Below are positions 7,201 through 12,366 of a stretch of 14,757 bases of DNA, one piece after another. Below the pieces are notes generated by a model. The model had not been told where the DNA came from, did not search any database, and worked only from the letters and a program-made list of their open reading frames with translations. This stretch comes from Verrucomicrobiota bacterium. Lineage in GTDB: Bacteria > Verrucomicrobiota > Verrucomicrobiia > Opitutales > Intestinicryptomonadaceae. The translations under genes were made by a program, and so were the position numbers. The DNA lies in contig QALA01000047.1 in NCBI GenBank assembly GCA_003343565.1, forward strand, positions 1 to 14,757, given 5' to 3'. The first letter of the stretch is position 1. Each line of letters starts with the position of its first letter.

Positions 7201-7393
7201 CCTTGCCCGCCGGGCCGAAAGCTTGCTGACGTTCGCGGACGCGCGCGCGGGGTGGAGGCTCTACGCGCTCAATCACGACGGTTCGCGCAAATGCGAGGTG
7301 GAAATGGCGCGCAAAGGGGGGAGGGCTTGCGTAAAGCTTTCGACTGTAAGCGGAGAGTCCGTCGTGTTTGCCTACGAGCTTGCAAGGCAATGA
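4214..7393 (+). CDS. Secreted clan GH-A glycoside hydrolase, multidomain
   Basis: A 1059-residue predicted exported glycosidase. A signal peptide (MKKKMIILLSAFAAVCLDA) fits the ATG at 4214; a TTG 36 bases upstream would only add a polar stretch before it. Residues about 20-425 look like beta-sandwich domains. The catalytic (beta/alpha)8 barrel starts near residue 429 (RPDIPARFYGSN), continues with NILRLHHYDD near 465-475, and shows both clan GH-A glutamates: the acid/base in VNENTIFG (Glu585) and the nucleophile in SITEWNYVNNN (Glu723). The barrel ends near 790, and a C-terminal beta-rich part (about 930-1059) follows. The family resembles GH5/GH2/GH39-like enzymes, but I cannot name it or the substrate. 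No partner gene shares its transcript; it converges with the lipoprotein operon. The ribosome site is weak. Confidence 0.88.
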   Translation: MKKKMIILLSAFAAVCLDARQFGNFEIEGADLSLGLIPLRFTYFDGNWNVKFFSDCAAHAVGFPKAEGEKSYETEASVNIGGENAGTLDEKFFFETPNVCRFEARFKPSAGTKYGEISYSFNFPIKNSALRLDGNSINLWDSANLQKTFRAGKVSVETERGIAEFSGNLEVLVQDERRFNSQNFSLRFKPRDSSGVLEWDMKIFFEKVGGVAVPLAGSSDMGIPGLPAGRIKLGGIDFDFSRPAGAGLVVRGGMEKKLAAGGGGKHVYIIGAFDAKKTFSEGDCAEIGASYADGKIRTARVPCESFGALRNPADSGKPNAVWTSKIGAKTYNLFAAAADLGIPNPESITIKNLSKSDWKIAAISLCPLPVPAERLAGAFVAQSEEYAPFEPARSVLKGSALDFSGLLDAPAGKYGFAFAKGGEIFFEKRPDIPARFYGSNLCFQANYPDRENADRLADDFAATGYNILRLHHYDDLLIDKSSPDLLSFDAEKLDRLDYLVAAMKKRGIYVTTDLFVSRKLAADSVEPEFGWNGDMNATKAAFFVSPKAADNFRAFSKKLLEHVNPYTGLAWKDDPAVVSVSLVNENTIFGAYESLRPYFDGLFREWLAKNSIAADEKNFDFLRKRFLSDISRKFFAEQKAFLRSLGVRAMLTDQNFWDGYPVALLRKNYDIADSHMYFGHPHFIERPWQLPAKVKTESAISEYGGCIELSASQIAGKPFSITEWNYVNNNDHAAEGAFLMGAYGALHKWDMLCRFAYSHGAIDFSKHAGPIGHFDTNSNPVAALSDRAGALFFLRGDVGASKFSIPSLLPEDYLLRSEKLESRSPLLKRIGLYAATEIEFNPTPAGFKIPANAPFAVAAERAVVEQNKFDRPVLVDSAEFLPELQKLTAGKIDIENEVYESETSEMVLDKKRGTWRLVTPRSEAFISPEGGAFHGNFADIKNSRGWSCVLLASIDGKPLKDSSRILILHLSDVKNANMRFDDSEMTVLRDYGHLPLLARRAESLLTFADARAGWRLYALNHDGSRKCEVEMARKGGRACVKLSTVSGESVVFAYELARQ

Positions 7394-7729
7394 CGGAGCC
7401 CGGAGGCGGAAAGTGCGGCCGCGTTTTTTATGCCGGTTCGCGCGGGATTGCAGACGGGGCTTCGATTGGGAAATCAATATTTTTATGCGGCGTCTTGCGG
7501 TCTTAAAAATTGCCTTTGGAGGTTGAGTGCGCGGCGTGGGAATCGGAAAAATTTGCGCGGCGCGATTCTCTTTTATTTTCGCTCTTACCTTGCTTTGACG
7601 GATTGTTTGTGAAATCTTGCATGGGAATTTGGCTCGTCGCGCAAGACGCGGCTTGCGAGCCGCCCGTCCGCAAAATTTCTTGCGCGCGGGCGCAACGATA
7701 GGCGGGGTACGCGGCGATGTTGCAGCCGC
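7394..7729. other. Gap between the hydrolase stop and the 221 bp repeats
   Basis: No gene is supported. A broken stem (GGCTC 7631-7635, GCAAG 7641-7645, CTTGC 7652-7656, GAGCC 7657-7661) could form a bulged hairpin, without a T tract. I see no strong terminator for the hydrolase gene before the repeat array, so the array terminators may serve it. Confidence 0.5.
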
Positions 7730-7871
7730 AAATCAAATTTATTACAGCGCTTATTCGAATGCGGAAGTTTTTTTGAGAGCCGCGCGAAAGCGCATGCGTT
7801 TTTTGGTTTGTTTTTTGCAAAATTAAACCGCGCAATGCGGCGTCAAATATTTGAGGACGGAAGCGGCGAGG

Positions 7872-7905
7872 AAAAAAATATCCCGTTAAATAAACGGGAT
7901 ATTTT
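7872..7905 (-). terminator. Terminator hairpin, repeat copy 1
   Basis: AATATCCCGTT (7877-7887) pairs with AACGGGATATT (7893-7903) around AAATA. On the minus strand it is followed by a run of seven T. A shorter T run on the plus strand could also stop transcripts from the hydrolase gene. Confidence 0.8.
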
Positions 7906-8093
7906 GCGGTTTAAACAAATGTGAAACGCTAAAAGCGCGGGGTGTTTCCAAATCAAATTTATTGCAACGCTTAATCGAATGCGGAAGTTTTTTTGAGAGC
8001 CGCGCAAAAGCGCATGCGTTTTTTTAGTTTGGTTTTTGCAAAATTAAACCGCGCAATGCGGTGTCAAATATTTGCGGACGGAAGCGGCGAGGC

Positions 8094-8128
8094 AAAAAAA
8101 ATATCCCGTTAAATAAACGGGATATTTT
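8094..8128 (-). terminator. Terminator hairpin, repeat copy 2
   Basis: The same stem and loop as in the other copies (8100-8110 with 8116-8126), followed on the minus strand by eight T. Confidence 0.8.
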
Positions 8129-8315
8129 GCTGTTTTAATAAATGTGAAACGCTAAAAGCGTGGGGTGTTTCCAAATCAAATTTATTGCAACGCTTAATCG
8201 AATGCGGAAGTTTTTTTGAGAGCCGCGCAAAAGCGCATGCGTTTTTTTAGTTTGGTTTTTGCAAAATTAAACCGCGCAATGCGGCGTCAAATATTTGCGA
8301 CGGAAGCGGCGAGGC

Positions 8316-8350
8316 AAAAAAAATATCCCGTTAAATAAACGGGATATTTT
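8316..8350 (-). terminator. Terminator of the two-lipoprotein operon (repeat copy 3)
   Basis: AATATCCCGTT (8322-8332) pairs with AACGGGATATT (8338-8348), followed by eight T in the minus direction. It lies 23 bases past the stop codon of the small lipoprotein gene, so it is the first terminator that operon meets. Confidence 0.9.
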
Positions 8351-8373
8351 GCTGTTTTAATAAATGTGAAACG

Positions 8374-8562
8374 CTAAAAGCGCGGAGTGTTTCCAATGCC
8401 CCCCATTCCGGGCAGGCCGCCCTCCCACGATGCCGGGCGATCCCACGGAAGTTCGGAGCTTCCGCCGCGTTCGGGATATTTTTTCTTTTTTTCGTCGTCA
8501 GACGAACACGCCGCAAGAAACGCCAGCGATGACATCAAAATCAAGACGAGAAACTTTTTCAT
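8374..8562 (-). CDS. Small Gly/Pro-rich lipoprotein
   Basis: A 62-residue predicted lipoprotein. The signal MKKFLVLILMSSLAFLAACSS has a perfect lipobox, LAAC, with the lipidated Cys at 19. The mature part of about 44 residues is charged (DDEKKKK), then Pro/Trp/Gly-rich: ELPWDRPASWEGGLPGMGG, ending GNTPRF. I know no function. The ATG at 8562 is preferred over an upstream TTG because it starts the signal peptide. The gene begins 19 bases after the stop of the larger lipoprotein gene, so the two form an operon. Its last six codons and stop lie inside the 221 bp repeat unit, so its tail and terminator were duplicated downstream. A clear ribosome site is not visible; coupling to the upstream gene is likely. 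Confidence 0.8.
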   Translation of the reverse strand: MKKFLVLILMSSLAFLAACSSDDEKKKKYPERGGSSELPWDRPASWEGGLPGMGGIGNTPRF

Positions 8563-8581
8563 GCAGCAGCAGCGCAAATGG

Positions 8582-9109
8582 CTATTGAAGTGAATCCTGC
8601 TTTAAAATCCCGAAGTCGAGGCTGTCGCCGGAGTTGAACTGCTTTGGATCGCTGCCCTCGGAAAATCCGGCGTTGATTTGTTCGGGATAAAGCTCGACAA
8701 CAGTCACCTCGGCGGCGGGCTGTCCGTTTTTGTAGAGCAGGATTTTCTGCTCTTCCTTGAAGCCGTCGTTAGAGCCCAGGCTCAGTATTATATTCTGTTC
8801 CTCGACTGCGACTGCGAGAACGCCCATTTTTTTGCCCGGAACCTTCTTATAATTCTTTTCCAACTCAAGAAGCGCCGCGTTGGGAGCCGACGCCGGTGCG
8901 GCCGCCGTTTTTGCGGGGGCGGCGGCTGCGGGCTTTTCGGCCTCCGCCTTTTTCTGTACAGGCTGCGCGGCGGGAGCCGCGGGGGCTGCGGACTGGGCGG
9001 CCGGCGCCGCCTTTGCGGCGGATTCGGCGGAATTAGGGGTATCGCCGGACTGTTTTGAACACGCGCATATCAAAAAGGCGGCGGAAAATATTGCAATGCA
9101 TCTTTTCAT
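8582..9109 (-). CDS. Lipoprotein with Ala/Pro-rich linker and small C-terminal beta domain
   Basis: A 175-residue predicted lipoprotein. The signal MKRCIAIFSAAFLICAC puts the lipidated Cys at 17; the lipobox ICAC is slightly unusual. Residues 22-78 are an Ala/Pro/Lys linker, of the kind that spans peptidoglycan or periplasm. Residues 95-164 form a beta-rich domain: GVLAVAVEEQNIILSLG, DGFKEEQKILLYKNGQ, AEVTVVELYPEQINAGF, then GDSL. The same domain occurs at 213-284 of the protein encoded at 11355-12359. It resembles the C-terminal FlgT-like domain, but that assignment is by pattern only. The start is the ATG at 9109, with a textbook AAGGAG 7 bases upstream; longer starts in frame have no signal peptide. 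First gene of a two-gene operon. Confidence 0.87.
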   Translation of the reverse strand: MKRCIAIFSAAFLICACSKQSGDTPNSAESAAKAAPAAQSAAPAAPAAQPVQKKAEAEKPAAAAPAKTAAAPASAPNAALLELEKNYKKVPGKKMGVLAVAVEEQNIILSLGSNDGFKEEQKILLYKNGQPAAEVTVVELYPEQINAGFSEGSDPKQFNSGDSLDFGILKQDSLQ

Positions 9110-9141
9110 GAATTTTCTCCTTTTGGTTATTCTGCCGTTTA

Positions 9142-9169
9142 ACTGTACGCCAAGTCGAACAAATTGCAA
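9142..9169 (-). promoter_or_regulatory. Putative promoter of the lipoprotein operon
   Basis: On the minus strand TTGCAA (9169-9164) and TACAGT (9147-9142) are separated by 16 bases, about 33 bases before the ATG. A second pair further up, with TATACT as -10, has poorer spacing. Confidence 0.4.
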
Positions 9170-9213
9170 GTATAAGAATTTTTTTATTTGGACAAAATTT
9201 TTTTGGGACTTTT

Positions 9214-9254
9214 CTCCAATCTCCATTATTTATTCTCCATAATACTCCATAATA
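9214..9254. repeat. Four CTCCA(T/A) boxes, last two a 10 bp tandem
   Basis: CTCCAAT at 9214, CTCCATT at 9221, then CTCCATAATA at 9235-9244 and again at 9245-9254. They sit upstream of the proposed lipoprotein promoter. Regulatory use is possible but not shown. Confidence 0.5.
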
Positions 9255-9359
9255 ATCGGCGCGTTCGGAGTGGCTTTAAAGGGGAGGGGAAGTTTTGCCG
9301 GGCGGAGCGTAGGAGGCGTTTTGCTGTTAGGGAAGCCGGAAAACAGCCTATCGGAGGAA

Positions 9360-9389
9360 ATCGCATTGTGATAAATCGCGTTGTGATTG
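9360..9389. repeat. 15 bp tandem duplication
   Basis: ATCGCATTGTGATAA (9360-9374) is followed directly by ATCGCGTTGTGATTG (9375-9389). Twelve of 15 positions agree. Confidence 0.65.
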
Positions 9390-9590
9390 CGCACTGGCGG
9401 TCTGCGTTTCCCTTTTGTCGATACGGTGCGGAAGGCGGCGCGGCAGTGATGGAAGTAATAGCGGTACAATGGCGGAAGCGGTGGCGGAAGTAATGGCGGC
9501 AAAATCTTTTTTTTGTGTAATCTCTCCTCAAAGTGGGATGGCTGTGGGGGTTGTCGTCATTACAGCGCGTATGCAAATCTAAAATTTAGC

Positions 9591-9619
9591 TTGAATGCGC
9601 GAAGTTCCAAAGATATTTT
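9591..9619 (+). promoter_or_regulatory. Putative promoter of the WbsX/GH99-like gene
   Basis: TTGAAT (9591-9596) and TATTTT (9614-9619) are 17 bases apart. Transcription would begin at or next to the ATG at 9626, so the mRNA would be nearly leaderless. This agrees with the lack of a Shine-Dalgarno sequence. Confidence 0.35.
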
Positions 9620-9625
9620 ATACCT

Positions 9626-10894
9626 ATGAAAAGTTTCATTCAAGATGCGATAAAATTTTGCGTTTTGCTGCCGCTTTGCGTGATTTTTGCGCTTTTTGCC
9701 GCATGCGCGTCGCAACCGGGCTCTTCCAATCCTTGCGGTGCGCCGCAAGCGGAAAATTCCGCGTCCCCTTTCGCCGCAAAATCCGGATACGACGTGGCCG
9801 CGATAGTTTGGCCGGCCTACCACCCGGAACCGCGTTGGAAAGAGCTCGGCATTTTTCCCCACGGCACGGGCGAATGGCAGAATGTGTATGAGGCCAGGCC
9901 GAAGTTCGAGGGGCACAGGCAGCCCATAGTCCCCTTGTGGGGCTATGAAAACGAAGCCGATCCGGTAGCCGTGGCGCGCAAAATCGACGCCGCGCTCGCC
10001 GCGGGAATCAACGTGTTTATGTACGACTGGTATTGGTATCAAAACCGGCCGTTTCTTGAGGGCGCGCTGAACGACGGCTTCCTAAAAGCCCCCAACAACG
10101 AGCGCATGAAATTCTTTTTAATGTGGGCAAACCACGATGTAGACAACCTTTGGAACAATAAAATAGGCGGCCTGGAAAAGAAGAAAGTCAATTGGAGCGC
10201 GGACGTTTCTTACGACGAGTTCACAAAGGTGCTGGCGCCGCGATTCATGGATTACTTTAAGAAGCCGAACTACTATAAAATCGGCAACAAGCCCGTGTTG
10301 GCCGTCTTCCAGATGCGCAACTTCGTGCGCGGCGCGGGCGGCCCGGAAAGGGCGAAAGCCGCTCTCGAATTTCTCGATTCCGAATGCAAGAAGGCGGGAT
10401 TTGCGGGGTTGTATTTCATGTCGATGAGCGTTCCCGGAGGCGTTCCCGTGCCCGGTAAAGAGCGGGCTTCTCTCAAAGAAGTGGCCGAATATTACGGTTT
10501 CAATTCGATGAGTTGCTATAACTGGACCGGCTCAAAAAAGGGAGGATACGCCGCTTGGAGAGACAGAAATATGCCCCAATGGGAAAAGTACAAAAATGAC
10601 TTCGGCGTATTTTTTCCGATAGTTTCCACGGGTTGGGATAATAATCCGCGTTATCCCCAGGATGAATTTACGGAAATCTGCGAGGGAAAATGCCCGGAGG
10701 AATATGAGAAAACTCTGCGTATGGCAAAAGCGTGGGCCGACAAAAACATTCCCGCGGGCAGCCCCAAGCTTATATTTATAAACGCATGGAACGAATGGAC
10801 GGAAGGCGAATACTTGGAGCCTGACAGTTTTTACGGCTACGGCTACTTGAATGCCACAGCCCGAGTATTCGGCGGAAGCGGGCAGTCCGAATAG
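9626..10894 (+). CDS. WbsX/GH99-like domain lipoprotein
   Basis: A 422-residue protein of the WbsX family (PF14307), whose barrel is related to GH99 endo-alpha-mannosidases. The N-terminus is a lipoprotein signal, with the Cys at 27 in LFAACASQ, so it is probably anchored on the membrane facing the periplasm or outside. The domain starts near 55 (YDVAAIVWPAYHPEPRW), continues with WGYENEADPVAVARKID (105-121), FMYDWYWY (131-138) and WANHD (167-171), and ends with the hallmark AWNEWTEGEYLEPD (387-400) that carries the conserved acidic residues. Cytoplasmic WbsX proteins in O-antigen clusters are called glycosyltransferases; a lipid-anchored copy with no sugar-nucleotide genes nearby is better read as a glycoside hydrolase. 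Substrate unknown. No ribosome site is visible. It stands alone as a single gene. Confidence 0.9.
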   Translation: MKSFIQDAIKFCVLLPLCVIFALFAACASQPGSSNPCGAPQAENSASPFAAKSGYDVAAIVWPAYHPEPRWKELGIFPHGTGEWQNVYEARPKFEGHRQPIVPLWGYENEADPVAVARKIDAALAAGINVFMYDWYWYQNRPFLEGALNDGFLKAPNNERMKFFLMWANHDVDNLWNNKIGGLEKKKVNWSADVSYDEFTKVLAPRFMDYFKKPNYYKIGNKPVLAVFQMRNFVRGAGGPERAKAALEFLDSECKKAGFAGLYFMSMSVPGGVPVPGKERASLKEVAEYYGFNSMSCYNWTGSKKGGYAAWRDRNMPQWEKYKNDFGVFFPIVSTGWDNNPRYPQDEFTEICEGKCPEEYEKTLRMAKAWADKNIPAGSPKLIFINAWNEWTEGEYLEPDSFYGYGYLNATARVFGGSGQSE

Positions 10895-11262
10895 CCGCTT
10901 GCGCCGGCGGCTCCCGCATATTTAAATTCCTCCTCGCTGCGAATTTTGTAGGCTAAAATTCCGAATGCCGTCGCGGCTTAATATGCCTTGCGAGTTTCGC
11001 TGTATGCGCGCTTTCGCACTTTCGCAATTACATCGCATTCTCCGCTTTCTATGCCGTTTGCCGCAATTCGCGCAACGCGGGGTTCTTTCCGCGTAAAATT
11101 TCGTATTTGCGTGAAATTCCATATTTCGCAGTTTGGCCGAATGGAGGAAAAGCATTTCGCGGGAGAATGGAATGGGAAAAAATATCGAATGAGAATATAT
11201 CGAATGAAAAAATTTTCGCCGGCCTGCTTGTTGGAATTTTGCGGCGCGCATGTTCTTTAATA
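10895..11262. other. Convergent intergenic region after the WbsX-like gene
   Basis: No gene is supported. A weak hairpin (AGCCGC 10893-10898 with GCGGCT 10907-10912) overlaps the stop codon but has no T tract. Another small inverted repeat lies at 11075-11094. A 15 bp tandem duplication sits at 11182-11211. Confidence 0.5.
11182..11211. repeat. 15 bp tandem duplication (ATATCGAATGA core)
   Basis: ATATCGAATGAGAAT (11182-11196) is followed directly by ATATCGAATGAAAAA (11197-11211). The 11-base core is identical. Several GAATG words lie just before it. Confidence 0.7.
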
Positions 11263-11295
11263 AAAAGCGTTCCATTTTTTCAATGGAACGCTTTT
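11263..11295 (-). terminator. Intrinsic terminator of the pgi operon, likely bidirectional
   Basis: AAAAGCGTTCCATT (11263-11276) pairs perfectly over 14 bases with AATGGAACGCTTTT (11282-11295), loop TTTTC. It lies 60 bases past the stop of the coiled-coil gene and is followed by T on both strands, so it can also stop transcripts from the WbsX-like gene. Confidence 0.93.
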
Positions 11296-11354
11296 GAAGA
11301 TTGGTTTTGGAATTTGCTATGTGCGCCCAAAATTTTGCGGCGCTTTCGGAGCCG

Positions 11355-12359
11355 TTAGGCCGCCTGCGGCGCAGACGCATTGTCCGCGGGCGCCTGCGGC
11401 GCGGAAGGAGCGGAAGTATCGTCGGATTGCGGAGCGGACTCCCCGTTTGCGGGAGCGGCCTCGCCAGCCTTCTTTTGGAGCTCCTCGATTGCGGGATTGC
11501 ACATTTCGAGCGAATCGCCCTTTTCGATGGTTTCCGGTATGGCGACAAAGCGGTTTATCATTCCCACGGATTTGTCGGCGAAAACTTCGGAAATCTTGAT
11601 TTCGGAAACGTCCTCGCCGTCGCGGCGCAGGAGTATCACCTGGTCGAGCTTGACGCCGTTCTTGTGCCCGCGGTTAATTTCGACCAGTTGGTTGGCCTGG
11701 TCGACGGAAAGAACCGTCGCAATGTCGCCCTGCGGAATGTAGGGAACTTTGACGATCTTCTTGCGGATTTTCTGGCCCTCCGCGTTGGTCTCTATGACTT
11801 CCACTATTTCCGACATGTCGAGAATTTTCGCCTTTTTGTCGGCCTCTAAAAATTGCCTCTGCTTGGCCTCAAGCTGCGTTTCCAAAGCGGCGATTTTTTC
11901 CTTCAGAGAATCGACCTCCGTATCCTGCGTGACCATGGACTTCGTCTTGAGGACTTCCGCCTTCAGGCTCTCAATGGTCTTATCGCGCTCGGCCAGCGAC
12001 CTTTTGTTGGCCGCGACCGTCTGGTTGAGCGCGCGTATTTCGGAAGCCTGCTTTGAAAGCTCCGCGCTGGACCTCAAATTTTTGGCTCTCTCTCCCTCAA
12101 GCTCCGAATTTACGGCGGCCATTTTCGATTCCAGGGTTTTGAGGCTTTGGCTCAGGGCGTCATTCCTGCGCTGGCGTTCCTCGCTCTGGCTTATCAGCGC
12201 GGGGATTTTATCGGCCTTGTCCTGCAGGGATTCCCCCTCGACGCCCGACATCTTGTCAACGGCGTAGGAGATTTTCTGTCTGGTGTCCCACCATGTGAAT
12301 ATGCAGAATGCCGCCGCCAGCAGGGCGATTACTCTCAGTGCGATAGATAGTGTTTTCAT
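11355..12359 (-). CDS. Membrane-anchored coiled-coil protein with C-terminal beta domain
   Basis: A 334-residue protein of unknown function. One hydrophobic helix at 7-24 (ALRVIALLAAAFCIFTWW) anchors it; the rest should lie in the periplasm. Residues about 45-178 are heptad-rich coiled coil (long Glu/Lys/Leu/Ala stretches such as SLKEKIAALETQLEAKQRQF). Residues 213-284 are a beta domain (ATVLSVDQANQLVEINRG, GVKLDQVILLRRDG, SEIKISEVFADKSVGMI, GDSL) matching 95-164 of the lipoprotein at 8582-9109. The tail from 295 is Ala/Pro/Ser-rich. The ATG lies 7 bases after the pgi stop, and its ribosome site AAAGGAAA overlaps the last pgi codons, so the two are co-transcribed and probably translationally coupled. 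A role in envelope organisation is an inference. Confidence 0.88.
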   Translation of the reverse strand: MKTLSIALRVIALLAAAFCIFTWWDTRQKISYAVDKMSGVEGESLQDKADKIPALISQSEERQRRNDALSQSLKTLESKMAAVNSELEGERAKNLRSSAELSKQASEIRALNQTVAANKRSLAERDKTIESLKAEVLKTKSMVTQDTEVDSLKEKIAALETQLEAKQRQFLEADKKAKILDMSEIVEVIETNAEGQKIRKKIVKVPYIPQGDIATVLSVDQANQLVEINRGHKNGVKLDQVILLRRDGEDVSEIKISEVFADKSVGMINRFVAIPETIEKGDSLEMCNPAIEELQKKAGEAAPANGESAPQSDDTSAPSAPQAPADNASAPQAA

Positions 12360-12366
12360 GTTTTGA

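Larger units (their letters stand above)
7730..8394. repeat. Tandem array: three copies of a ~221 bp unit
   Basis: Copies run 7730-7949, 7950-8172 and 8173-8394 (periods 220 and 223). Each starts AAATCAAATTTATT and ends with GTGTTTCC. Copies 2 and 3 differ at only about four sites, including one single-base deletion; copy 1 has diverged further. Each unit contains, read on the minus strand, the last codons and stop of the lipoprotein gene at 8374-8562, then a strong hairpin with a T tract, then about 150 bp of other sequence with CCGCGCAATGCGG and GCGCAAAAGCGC inverted repeats. Only the copy touching the gene is attached to a complete reading frame. Confidence 0.95.
9170..9625. other. Divergent intergenic region between lipoprotein operon and WbsX-like gene
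   Basis: No gene is supported. It holds four CTCCA boxes (9214-9254), a 15 bp tandem duplication (9360-9389), and direct copies of GGAAGTAATRGCGG at 9441-9454 and 9486-9499 in a GGCGGAAG-rich stretch. The promoter proposed for the WbsX-like gene is at its right end. Confidence 0.5.

Noticed and set aside
6692..7477. 261-codon minus frame over the end of the GH-A gene
   Set aside because: Antisense shadow with high Arg/His and no recognisable domain.
7730..8394. CRISPR array
   Set aside because: Units are about 221 bp and contiguous without unique spacers, and no cas genes are present.
8880..9242. Ala/Gly-rich plus-strand frame
   Set aside because: It is the complement of the Ala/Pro linker of the lipoprotein; low complexity explains it.
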